5,066 bases of DNA from an uncultured Collinsella sp. Its GTDB lineage: Bacteria; Actinomycetota; Coriobacteriia; Coriobacteriales; Coriobacteriaceae. The stretch spans positions 1 to 5,066 of the forward strand of contig URIK01000128.1 of assembly GCA_900547855.1 (NCBI GenBank). Reading direction: 5' to 3'. The notes below the pieces were generated by a model. It did not search any database. It was not told the origin of the DNA and worked only from the letters and a program-made list of their open reading frames with translations. The position numbers and the translations under genes were made by a program. Shown piece by piece: positions 1 to 5,066 of this stretch. Numbering within the stretch: position 1 is the stretch's first letter; each line of letters begins with the position of its first letter.

Positions 1-48
1 TCTACACTCGACTAGTCGTCGGCAGCGTCAGATGTGTATAAGAGACAG
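1..48 (+). other. Nextera sequencing adapter (i5 side), not genomic
   Basis: Bases 1-7 match the end of the Illumina P5 primer, 8-15 (TCGACTAG) sit where the i5 index belongs (from memory this is Nextera XT S513), 16-29 are the Read 1 adapter segment, and 30-48 are the 19-bp Tn5 mosaic end finishing in AGAGACAG. Genomic sequence begins at 49. The adapter adds a false C-terminal tail (CLLYTSDAADD) and stop codon to the acetate kinase frame. Confidence 0.98.
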
Positions 49-854
49 GTCACAGCCAGAAGGCCGGACTTCTTGTTCATCATCTCGTCGACCTCGTCGA
101 AGGTGTAGCCGCCTTCGCGCTGCAGGTAGCACACGGTGGCAGGGTCGATGGAGCCGCAGCGGGTGCCCATCATGACACCGTCGAGCGGCGTCAAGCCCAT
201 GGTGGTGTCCATGCACTTGCCGTCCTCGATGGCGCACAGGGAAGCGCCGGAACCGATGTGGCACACGACGACCTTGCGGGCCTCGCCGTTGGTCATCTCG
301 GCAACCTTCTTGGAGATGTAGCGGTAGCTGGTGCCGTGAGCGCCGTACTTACGGATGTGCAGCTTGTCGCAGACGTCCTTGGGCAGGGCGTAGGTCTTGG
401 CGACCTCGGGCATATTGAAGTGGAAAGCAGTGTCGTAGACCGTGACGTTGGGCAGGTCGGGATACTGCTCGAGGCAGTACTCGATAACGTTGGCCTCGGG
501 GTTGTTGTGCAGCGGGGCGAGCGGAGCGACCTCGCGGATCTTGGCGAGGACGTCCTCGTCGACGAGGGAGGAATCGCCGAAGTACCAACCGCCCTGAACG
601 ATACGGTGGCCGATGCCCTCGATCTTGACGCCGTTGGCCTCGAGGTCCTTCAGGACGACCTCGATGGCGACCTTGTGGTCGGGGAACTCGATGTTCTCGG
701 TCACCTTCTTGGAACCGTTGGCAGCGTGAGTGAAGGTACCGCCGGTAAAGCAGACGCGCTCGCAGGAGCCCTTTGCGGACACCTTGTGGGACTTGGTATC
801 GATGACCTGATACTTAAGGGTCGAAGATCCTGCGTTGACGACCAGAACGTTCAT
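49..854 (-). CDS. ackA: Acetate kinase, C-terminally truncated by contig edge
   Basis: Interconverts acetate plus ATP with acetyl phosphate plus ADP in the cytosol; in fermenters it is usually the ATP-yielding last step of acetate production after phosphotransacetylase. About 268 genomic residues remain of a family norm near 400. Family signatures appear in order: VVNAGSSTLKY (5-15), GHRIVQGG (82-89), LAPLHNNPEA (112-121), YDTAFHFNMPE (140-150), YGAHGTS (170-176), HIGSGAS (199-205) and MGTRCGSIDP (229-238). By motif alignment the active-site residues N7, R84, H116, D141, H173 and R232 are present; the late catalytic Glu is in the missing part. Several motifs differ from the common form: Q88 for His in GHRVVHGG, A172 for Phe, S202 for Asn in HLGNGAS. 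The ATG is supported by AGGGAG at 859-864. No pta lies upstream; a terminator separates it from the transporter gene. Residues after position 269 are adapter-encoded. Confidence 0.96.
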
Positions 855-858
855 GTGT

Positions 859-864
859 CTCCCT
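859..864 (-). promoter_or_regulatory. Ribosome binding site of ackA
   Basis: AGGGAG on the minus strand, four bases before the ATG at 854-852. It supports this start, which also places the NAGSS motif at the usual distance from the N-terminus. Confidence 0.75.
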
Positions 865-871
865 ACTAACA

Positions 872-888
872 GGCGGTGTGGCGCCGCC
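872..888 (-). other. Small GC hairpin in ackA 5' leader
   Basis: GGCGG (872-876) and CCGCC (884-888) form a 5-bp stem with a 7-base loop, just upstream of the ackA ribosome binding site. No U tract follows, so it is not a terminator. It may affect leader structure or be incidental. Confidence 0.3.
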
Positions 889-907
889 AGGTTACATACG
901 CTTCAAT

Positions 908-941
908 AATAAACCCAAACGCCCTCGCGCTCGGGTTTATT
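908..941 (-). terminator. Intrinsic terminator downstream of the MFS gene
   Basis: On the minus strand the arms 941-927 and 922-908 pair over 15 bp around the tetraloop GAGG, using two G-U wobbles. The outer part is AATAAACCC against GGGTTTATT. The wobbles become A-C mismatches on the plus strand, so the structure favours minus-strand transcripts. The 3' arm ends in UUUAUU with AUUG following, so the U tract is short. It begins 34 bases after the MFS stop codon and isolates ackA from upstream transcription. Confidence 0.75.
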
Positions 942-974
942 GCGTTGATATATAAGTTATCGATGCCCAAATAC

Positions 975-2135
975 TCATGGCCTTTGACTTGTAAGACGAA
1001 AGAGCGCGGGGATATACACCAAAGAAGATATCCCGAGCGCTACAAGCAATATGACTCGAATGCCCGCGATGCTGCTCAACGCAGCATTGAACAGATAGAA
1101 AAGGATGGCACCCACCGCCACCATCTGGCTTTGGACCGAAATCAGTGAACAGCGCATCGAAGAATCGACAGCATTTTGAAAAATTGAGTATTTTATTGGA
1201 GCAAATAACGAGTAAGCAACCGTCTGCAGTACATAGAACACGGGCAGCAAATAGACCGGAGTAAAGGGAATCAAAAACAGAGCAGTCAGGAAAAGGCGCA
1301 CGATGCCGCAAATACGCGCAAAACGGCCCTTGTCGACATGAGCAATCACACTCGGCACAATAAGCCCCATGGAAGCCGAGGCAAGGAGCTGGACCGCAAT
1401 GGTCACACCCGAAGCGACGGCATTCATTCCGCGACCCGCAAGCAGCAGTGAGAAAAAGTCTTCCAGGGCGACAAAAGCAAATGCCTGAGAGCAGTCCATG
1501 ATGAACGCTGAACGAAGAATGCCGTTACGCGCAATAGCGGCACCGATCATCTTCGGGCTAATTCCACGCTTAGGTGTCGTTGCAGTGTCCCCTCTTCGCA
1601 TCTCAGGAATGCAGGCAACGACAACCAACGTCAACACCATTGCGATGATATCTGCCGAAAGACCAATGAGATATGCACCGACAGACGAAATGAAACCGCC
1701 CACGCAAGCGGAGATGGCATAAGAGGCATAGAAAACAAATCGCTCAACGACATTAAGTCTTACGAGCTGGTCCTGAGAGACGCTGTCAATGTAGATCGCT
1801 TCTATGGATCCGCTCACACATGCAACTGCAAATCCTTTGAGAGCAAACGCGCCGATTAAAAGCAGAGGAGAACGGGCGAAAAGTAGGGCGGCGTAGTATC
1901 CAAGCATTCCCACGACGCCAACGAGACCGCTTGTCTTTCGTCCAAACCTGTCAGCAATATAACCAGTAGGAACCTCAAGAATGAACTTACTCACTTGGTA
2001 TGCAATCATCATGCTAGAAATCGCTACCATCGAGAATCCGACGAATTCAAGAAAAACCGTCAGAAAATACAAAATGGTGCTGAAGTTCGACAGAAAAACG
2101 AACGTCATATAAAGCAAAACCGTACGGTTTTTCAT
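975..2135 (-). CDS. Major facilitator superfamily transporter, probable efflux type
   Basis: Integral membrane permease of 386 residues, normal for a 12-helix MFS protein. Hydrophobic segments are spread in two halves, roughly 7-176 and 200-375, joined by a charged cytoplasmic loop (about 178-196, RRGDTATTPKR). MFS motif A is clear between helices 2 and 3: GYIADRFGRKT at 58-68. The helix 4 end SGSIEAIYIDSV (108-119) resembles a motif common in proton-driven drug-efflux MFS proteins of Gram-positive bacteria, which argues for export, but the substrate cannot be read from sequence. Start choice: ATG at 2135 has GGAGGG six bases upstream (2142-2147); the longer frame from a TTG at 2156 would place that site inside the gene. 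It follows a LysR gene in the same direction and ends before a terminator. Its GC is lower than flanking genes (line 2041-2100 is 23/60), suggesting acquisition. Confidence 0.9.
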   Translation of the reverse strand: MKNRTVLLYMTFVFLSNFSTILYFLTVFLEFVGFSMVAISSMMIAYQVSKFILEVPTGYIADRFGRKTSGLVGVVGMLGYYAALLFARSPLLLIGAFALKGFAVACVSGSIEAIYIDSVSQDQLVRLNVVERFVFYASYAISACVGGFISSVGAYLIGLSADIIAMVLTLVVVACIPEMRRGDTATTPKRGISPKMIGAAIARNGILRSAFIMDCSQAFAFVALEDFFSLLLAGRGMNAVASGVTIAVQLLASASMGLIVPSVIAHVDKGRFARICGIVRLFLTALFLIPFTPVYLLPVFYVLQTVAYSLFAPIKYSIFQNAVDSSMRCSLISVQSQMVAVGAILFYLFNAALSSIAGIRVILLVALGISSLVYIPALFRLTSQRP

Positions 2136-2206
2136 GCTCCGCCCTCCAAGAGCCAATAGCCCAAACCGAAATCTTGGAAAAGCATGAGGGCAAAGCCGTC
2201 AGCCAT
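2132..2206 (-). CDS. Possible 24-residue leader peptide overlapping the MFS start
   Basis: An ATG at 2206 opens a frame of 24 codons whose TGA (2134-2132) overlaps the transporter ATG (2135-2133) as ATGA, the classic arrangement for translational coupling. The predicted peptide begins MADGFALM and ends WLLEGGA; it is hydrophobic and aromatic-rich and I do not recognise it. Against it: no Shine-Dalgarno sequence precedes the ATG (the upstream bases are TTGTAACAC), an in-frame TAA lies just before, and frames of this length occur by chance. It fills almost all of the interval between the lysR-side hairpins and the transporter. It could instead be a non-coding leader. Confidence 0.25.
   Translation of the reverse strand: MADGFALMLFQDFGLGYWLLEGGA
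2142..2147 (-). promoter_or_regulatory. Ribosome binding site deciding the MFS start
   Basis: GGAGGG with a six-base spacer to the ATG at 2135-2133. It lies downstream of the alternative TTG codon at 2156, so it selects the shorter protein. It also lies inside the small open frame at 2132-2206, so ribosomes on that frame would cover it. Confidence 0.75.
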
Positions 2207-2215
2207 GTGTTACAA

Positions 2216-2238
2216 GGCGTCAACATTCACTTGACGCC
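2216..2238 (-). promoter_or_regulatory. Perfect 8-bp inverted repeat upstream of the MFS gene
   Basis: GGCGTCAA (2216-2223) and TTGACGCC (2231-2238) are perfect inverted arms around a seven-base loop. On the minus strand it follows the lysR stop and is trailed only by TTGTAAC, a poor U tract, so it is at best a weak terminator. As DNA it is a dyad of operator size about 80-100 bp before the transporter start, where a LysR-type protein could bind, although the canonical T-N11-A spacing is not matched (T and A are 13 apart). Confidence 0.5.
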
Positions 2239-2240
2239 AC

Positions 2241-2256
2241 GAGGCCAAATGGCCTC
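2241..2256 (-). repeat. GAGGCC/GGCCTC hairpin overlapping the lysR stop codon
   Basis: GAGGCC (2241-2246) and GGCCTC (2251-2256) form a perfect 6-bp GC-rich stem with the loop AAAT. It overlaps two bases of the lysR TGA (2257-2255) and stands two bases from the second hairpin at 2216-2238. No U tract follows. It may stabilise the mRNA 3' end or act with its neighbour. Confidence 0.5.
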
Positions 2257-3145
2257 ACGAAGCGAGATGACGCAATAGGTGAAGAAATACCGTCTGGTGT
2301 CGATCGGTCCAGGCATTTTGTCGATAGCAAAAATAGATGGGCAAGGCCACGTCATGCGAACCTTCAATGGAGCACTCGCTCACTTCCAGTCCATCTGTTG
2401 CGAGAGAAGAGCCAGAAAAACTCAATATCAATCCCCCGGCTTGAAGAAACTCAGTCTGCGCCCTGTTTTCGTATTCGACGTCGCGGAAGCGGAAATTAAC
2501 CAGCTGAGCCTCGGGACATTGGTTGATTGCATTGAGACAGGGTGACAAATTAATGGGAACAGCCAGCCTGCCGCCCAGCAACTCACGAACGGTCATAGCA
2601 CCCACAGATTGATGACCCGCTGGACACGAAAGAACCTTGAGCTCCTTTTCACCCAAGTATTTCGAAGAAAGGACACTATCCCTTGGTTCCTCAAATGAGA
2701 TGGCCGCATCCGAAATGCCAAGCACAAGTGATTCAAAGCATGTGGCCGTTGGCTGATGCCAAACATCAAGGTGAATCTGGGGGTGCAAGCTTTCAAACGA
2801 GTCGTACCAGTTTTCGGAAAAAAGACGCCCCCGCCCGTGAAGGCAGGGGGCGTAAAGACGAAAGTGGCCATCGGGCGAGACGCCGTCGTCCCTTGATTGA
2901 GCGTACTTTTTGAGATCGTCGACTTGTGCCAGAATCACGCGTGCACGACGCGCAAATTCTCTGCCCGCCGGAGACAAAACAGCCTCCCCCGCCGATCGGT
3001 CGAGCAAAACAATCTGATACTCAGATTCCAACTTTTTTATTGCCGACGAAACGGCCTGCGGACTCACGTGAACAGCGCGAGCTGCTTTGCGCACGCCGCC
3101 ATAGTTCGCTACCGCTTGAAGGTATTCGAGTTGAGAAAGCTGCAT
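2255..3145 (-). CDS. LysR-type transcriptional regulator
   Basis: DNA-binding regulator of 296 residues, full length for the family. The N-terminal winged helix-turn-helix is typical: LSQLEYLQAVANYGGVRKAA (3-22), recognition region HVSPQAVSSAIKKLE (26-40) and wing residues LLDRSAGEAVLSPAGREF (47-64), then a linker helix (65-85) and an effector-binding domain (about 93-290). The effector domain is not close to any subfamily I know; it holds seven cysteines (101, 136, 174, 203, 210, 258, 273), many for this family. ATG at 3145 has GGAG at 3152-3155 with a six-base spacer. It lies 41 bp after hinT and 119 bp before the MFS gene, all in one direction, so the transporter is its most likely target; the more usual divergent layout is absent. 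GC is lower than in xseA and ackA. The gene contains a sense-strand terminator-like hairpin at residues 98-110. Confidence 0.93.
   Translation of the reverse strand: MQLSQLEYLQAVANYGGVRKAARAVHVSPQAVSSAIKKLESEYQIVLLDRSAGEAVLSPAGREFARRARVILAQVDDLKKYAQSRDDGVSPDGHFRLYAPCLHGRGRLFSENWYDSFESLHPQIHLDVWHQPTATCFESLVLGISDAAISFEEPRDSVLSSKYLGEKELKVLSCPAGHQSVGAMTVRELLGGRLAVPINLSPCLNAINQCPEAQLVNFRFRDVEYENRAQTEFLQAGGLILSFSGSSLATDGLEVSECSIEGSHDVALPIYFCYRQNAWTDRHQTVFLHLLRHLAS
2818..2853 (-). terminator. Intrinsic terminator-like structure inside the lysR coding region
   Basis: On the transcribed minus strand, ACGCCCCC (2853-2846) pairs perfectly with GGGGGCGT (2832-2825). Past one bulged U (2845), GCC (2844-2842) pairs with GGC (2835-2833), giving 11 bp of almost pure GC with a six-base loop (2841-2836). 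One C follows, then six U (2823-2818). This meets the usual Rho-independent criteria, yet it spans codons 98-110 of an intact regulator frame. Termination here would yield a stop-less message for only the DNA-binding domain. Active translation of lysR would mask it. Confidence 0.6.
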
Positions 3146-3151
3146 AGATTA

Positions 3152-3155
3152 CTCC
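3152..3155 (-). promoter_or_regulatory. Ribosome binding site of the LysR gene
   Basis: GGAG on the minus strand, six bases before the ATG at 3145-3143. The 41-bp interval between hinT and this gene shows no convincing promoter and no terminator, so read-through from hinT is possible. Confidence 0.65.
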
Positions 3156-3186
3156 AAAGGCAGCCAAGTCGACGGCCTACGCGCCC

Positions 3187-3522
3187 TCAGATGAGGTTCT
3201 CGCCCAGGTTCTTGCCACCGAGAACGTGCATGTGGAAGTGCATGACGGTCTGGCCGGCATTGACGCCCTTGTTGGAGATGACGCGGAAACCGTCCTCCAG
3301 GCCCTTGGCCTTAGCGACCTCCTGGATGGCGTGAGCCATGGCGCCCATGGTCTCGGCAGGCACGTTGTCGGCGATGTCGCTGTAGTGCTTCTTGGGGATC
3401 ACGAGCGTGTGGACCGGTGCCTGGGGGTTGAGGTCGTCGAAGGCGATGACCTGGTCGTCCTCATAGACAACGGTCGAGGGGATCTCGTGGTTGGCAATTT
3501 TGCAGAAGATGCAATCACACAT
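3187..3522 (-). CDS. hinT: HIT-family (HinT-type) nucleotide hydrolase
   Basis: Small cytosolic histidine-triad protein of 111 residues, the normal size for the HinT/PKCI branch, which cleaves purine nucleoside phosphoramidates and acyl-AMP adducts. The triad is MHFHMHVLGG (94-103) with H95, H97 and H99; H97 would be the nucleophile by family analogy. The N-terminal CIFCKI (4-9) carries the Cys pair that binds zinc in some members, and NPQAPVHTLVIPKKHYSDI (32-50) is the conserved nucleotide-pocket strand. The C-terminus is LGGKNLGENLI rather than the commoner LGGR...WPPG ending. ATG at 3522 is chosen over a GTG at 3540 because AAAGGA (3530-3535) sits seven bases before it and would otherwise be coding. 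It lies 49 bp after xseB in the same direction, probably in one operon. The symbol is by family resemblance; the precise substrate is unknown. Confidence 0.93.
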   Translation of the reverse strand: MCDCIFCKIANHEIPSTVVYEDDQVIAFDDLNPQAPVHTLVIPKKHYSDIADNVPAETMGAMAHAIQEVAKAKGLEDGFRVISNKGVNAGQTVMHFHMHVLGGKNLGENLI

Positions 3523-3529
3523 GGCTGGT

Positions 3530-3535
3530 TCCTTT
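3530..3535 (-). promoter_or_regulatory. Ribosome binding site deciding the hinT start
   Basis: AAAGGA lies seven bases before the ATG at 3522-3520. It falls within the alternative GTG-initiated extension (residues RKEPA), so the shorter protein starting MCDCIFC is favoured. Confidence 0.75.
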
Positions 3536-3541
3536 CTCACA

Positions 3542-3564
3542 GACCAAGGTAATTATATTTGGTC
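3542..3564 (-). promoter_or_regulatory. Possible internal promoter/operator before hinT
   Basis: The xseB-hinT gap holds a perfect -10 hexamer TATAAT (minus strand 3557-3552) lying in the loop of a 6-bp dyad, GACCAA (3564-3559) and TTGGTC (3547-3542). The hexamer at a 17-base spacing (TCGTTC, 3580-3575) is a poor -35. A start near 3545 would give a short leader. It may allow hinT and downstream genes to be expressed apart from xseAB; the AT-rich match alone is weak proof. Confidence 0.3.
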
Positions 3565-3571
3565 GGGATGG

Positions 3572-3838
3572 TTAGAACGAGAGGTTGTCGTCCGTGTTGG
3601 CGGCCTCGCCGTCGGCGAGCACGTCGTTGCCGTCGACGTCCTTCAGGAGCACCGAGACCTTCTGCTCGGCATCGGACAAGCGGGTGCGTAGGCTCTTGAG
3701 GAGCTCGACGCCGCGCGTGTAGCTCTCGAGCGACTCCTCGAGCTCCATATCGCCCGACTCCAAGCTGCGGATGATGAGTTCCAACTCCTGCGAGGCCTGC
3801 TTGTACGTAAGCTGCTCGACCGGGGTCTTCTCTGCCAT
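3572..3838 (-). CDS. xseB: Exodeoxyribonuclease VII small subunit
   Basis: Small subunit of exonuclease VII, which with XseA degrades single-stranded DNA to oligonucleotides in repair and recombination. The 88-residue product is a helical hairpin as expected: first helix LTYKQASQELELIIRSLESG (10-29), turn MELEES (31-36), second helix LESYTRGVELLKSLRTRL (37-54) then SDAEQKV (55-61). These match the family pattern of ELE.I...LESG, LEES...Y..G and L..AE.KV. An acidic tail (67-85, DVDGNDVLADGEAANTDD) follows the core and is variable in the family. ATG at 3838 is preceded by AAGGA at 3846-3850, seven bases away. It begins 42 bp after the xseA stop, so the two subunits are co-transcribed, as in many bacteria. 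Confidence 0.95.
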   Translation of the reverse strand: MAEKTPVEQLTYKQASQELELIIRSLESGDMELEESLESYTRGVELLKSLRTRLSDAEQKVSVLLKDVDGNDVLADGEAANTDDNLSF

Positions 3839-3845
3839 ATCTGTT

Positions 3846-3850
3846 TCCTT
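3846..3850 (-). promoter_or_regulatory. Ribosome binding site of xseB
   Basis: AAGGA on the minus strand, seven bases before the ATG at 3838-3836. A second AGGA copy lies just upstream (3851-3854), making a purine-rich AGGAAAGGAAA tract. Confidence 0.7.
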
Positions 3851-3880
3851 TCCTAAAGGTTTATCGCTGTGAAACGCGGC

Positions 3881-5018
3881 CTACTCGACCGTATCAACCG
3901 TTGCCGCCACGTTGCCGTCTGCCATGCGCACGCGTATGGCGTCGCCGGGCTTAAAGGTCTTGGCGCTCGTAGCCACCCCATCATCGCTGTACGCGATGGA
4001 ATAGCCACGGGCAAGCACCTTGAGCGGCGACAGGGCATCGAGTGAGGCTGCCGCACGGCCCAGGTCGGACGCGGGTTTGCTGAGCATCGTGCGCCCCTGA
4101 TGCTCCAGACGGGAACTCGCAAGCGTGAGCGCATGGCGCTTGCCATCGAGCCCCGAGGTGCTTGCAACCAGACGCTCGGGCAGGCGCTCAAAGTTGGAGC
4201 GGAATGTCCCGACCGAGCGAGCTATGGCGCCCGACAGGCGATCGGCAGTCAGTGCAAGCTCCGATTCGCGACGCTCGACCATAAATGTGGGGTCGTTGAG
4301 GCACGGGCGGCATGCGGCGGCATCGAGCGCATCGCCCAGACGGGCCGTATAGGTATCCCAGGCGCGGCGACCGCGCTGATCGAGCATCTCCAAATCAACC
4401 TGATTCGACCCAATCATCGATGCCATCGCGGCGCCAAGACGCTGATGGCGTGCCTCGAGCACATCTGCCAGCTCCGTCATAGCCGGCGCCACCGATTCGG
4501 CTGCCGCCGTGGGCGTGGAGGCGCGACGGTCGCTCACCATGTCGCAAATCGAGGTATCGGGCTCATGGCCAATGCCGGTCACCACGGGCACAGGACAAGC
4601 CGCCACCGCGCGGGCAAGCTCCTCGTTATTAAAGGTCATGAGGTCCTCGAAGGAACCGCCGCCACGCACGAGCAAAATGCAATCGGGCGCCGGCGTAATG
4701 GCAGCGGCGCGACGCAGGCCTTCAATAAGCTCTACCGGCGCACCCTCGCCTTGAACCTTGGCACCCACGCAGACAAGCTCGACGAGCGGGTTGCGACGGC
4801 GCAGCGTACGCTTGACGTCGTCGATCACGGCGCCCGAAAGCGAGGTGACGACCGCCACACGCGAGCAAAACACCGGAATGTGACGTTTGCGCGCCTCGTC
4901 CATCAGGCCCTCGCGACGCAGCTTTTCGGCCAACTGAGCCACCTGTTGACGCAGCAGGCCCTCCCCCGCCAGCGAGAACGAGCGAGCGACAAAGCTCATG
5001 CGGCCCGTGGCCTTGTAG
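3881..5018 (-). CDS. xseA: Exodeoxyribonuclease VII large subunit, N-terminally truncated by contig edge
   Basis: Catalytic subunit of exonuclease VII, a metal-independent single-strand exonuclease. 378 genomic residues remain, from YKATGRMSF onward; the N-terminal OB-fold that binds DNA (about 100 residues) is off the contig. Counting the first genomic Tyr as 1, the catalytic domain carries AVVTSLSGAVIDDVKRTLRR (55-74), RGGGSFEDL (118-126), GIGHEPD (148-154) and TPTAAAE (168-174), all family hallmarks. A long, helical, Arg/Leu-rich region (about 180-325) is the coiled coil on which XseB subunits assemble. SPLKVLARGYS (330-340) and a final beta segment (FKPGDAIRVRM) complete the C-terminal domain. 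It leads the xseA-xseB-hinT series. The first six residues of the open frame (MCIRDS) come from adapter, apart from the last base of the Ser codon, and must be ignored. Confidence 0.96.
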
Positions 5019-5066
5019 CTGTCTCTTATACACATCTGACGCTGCCGACGACTAGTCGAGTGTAGA
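5019..5066 (-). other. Nextera sequencing adapter, reverse complement, not genomic
   Basis: Exact reverse complement of bases 1-48: mosaic end at 5019-5037, Read 1 adapter segment at 5038-5051, index CTAGTCGA at 5052-5059 and P5 primer tail at 5060-5066. It gives xseA a false start (MCIRDS) and, on the plus strand, false tails such as SYTHLTLPTTSRV. Confidence 0.98.

Noticed and set aside
258..869. Long plus-strand open frame of 203 codons opposite acetate kinase
   Set aside because: It is a shadow of a GC-rich gene; the minus-strand frame carries all acetate kinase motifs, while this one has a repetitive Val/Leu/Asp-rich composition with no domain.
893..921. Possible ackA promoter with TATGTA (minus strand 898-893) as -10
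   Set aside because: No acceptable -35 is found at spacings of 16 to 18 bases, so it was not called.
876..1148. Plus-strand frame of 90 codons over the MFS 3' end and terminator
   Set aside because: It overlaps the MFS gene and the terminator, has no ribosome binding site and resembles no protein family.
2136..2156. TTG start adding seven residues to the MFS protein
   Set aside because: The GGAGGG ribosome binding site lies inside this extension and is ideally spaced for the ATG at 2135.
3336..3350. CCATGG-CGC-CCATGG palindrome in hinT
   Set aside because: It is explained by the coding run ETMGAMAHA with Met and Ala codons and has no U tract or positional meaning.
3523..3540. GTG start adding six residues to the HIT protein
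   Set aside because: The AAAGGA ribosome binding site falls within it, and HinT proteins normally begin just before the CIFCKI motif.
4100..5065. Plus-strand frame of 321 codons opposite xseA
   Set aside because: The minus-strand frame encodes an unmistakable exonuclease VII large subunit. The plus frame ends in adapter-encoded residues and has His/Arg/Ala-rich shadow composition.
1..5066. 48-bp terminal inverted repeats resembling a composite transposon
   Set aside because: The repeats are Illumina Nextera adapters including the Tn5 mosaic end used in library preparation, and no transposase gene is present.

Overview
The window is one assembled contig of about 4.97 kb (49-5018) flanked on both sides by the same 48-bp untrimmed Illumina Nextera adapter in opposite orientation. 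All genes lie on the minus strand, so the biological reading order runs from right to left. Gene content and the GC-rich codon use of the housekeeping genes suggest a gut-type, high-GC anaerobe. A Coriobacteriia member such as Collinsella is my best guess, from general impression rather than from a diagnostic marker.

In transcription order: xseA (exonuclease VII large subunit, 5' end lost at the contig edge), xseB (small subunit), a HIT-family hydrolase of the HinT type, a LysR-type regulator, and a 12-TM major facilitator transporter. A strong hairpin terminator (908-941) follows. After it ackA (acetate kinase) starts as a separate unit and runs off the left end without its C-terminal third.

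The xseA-xseB-hinT block and ackA are GC rich: two hand-counted 60-base lines give 67% and 63%. The LysR and MFS genes between them are clearly poorer in GC: two counted lines give 48% and 38%. A regulator plus exporter pair therefore appears to have been inserted downstream of an old DNA-repair/housekeeping operon. Only 41 bp separate hinT from lysR and no terminator is visible there, so the pair could be partly co-transcribed with xseAB-hinT.

The most unusual signals are regulatory. A textbook intrinsic terminator (11-bp GC stem, then six U) lies inside the lysR coding region in the sense direction. Two back-to-back hairpins sit at the lysR stop codon. A 24-codon open frame ends in an ATGA overlap with the transporter start. 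Together they suggest that transporter expression may be tuned by attenuation or translational coupling; this is inference. No RNA genes, CRISPR arrays or insertion sequences are visible. The terminal inverted repeats are library adapters, not a transposon.
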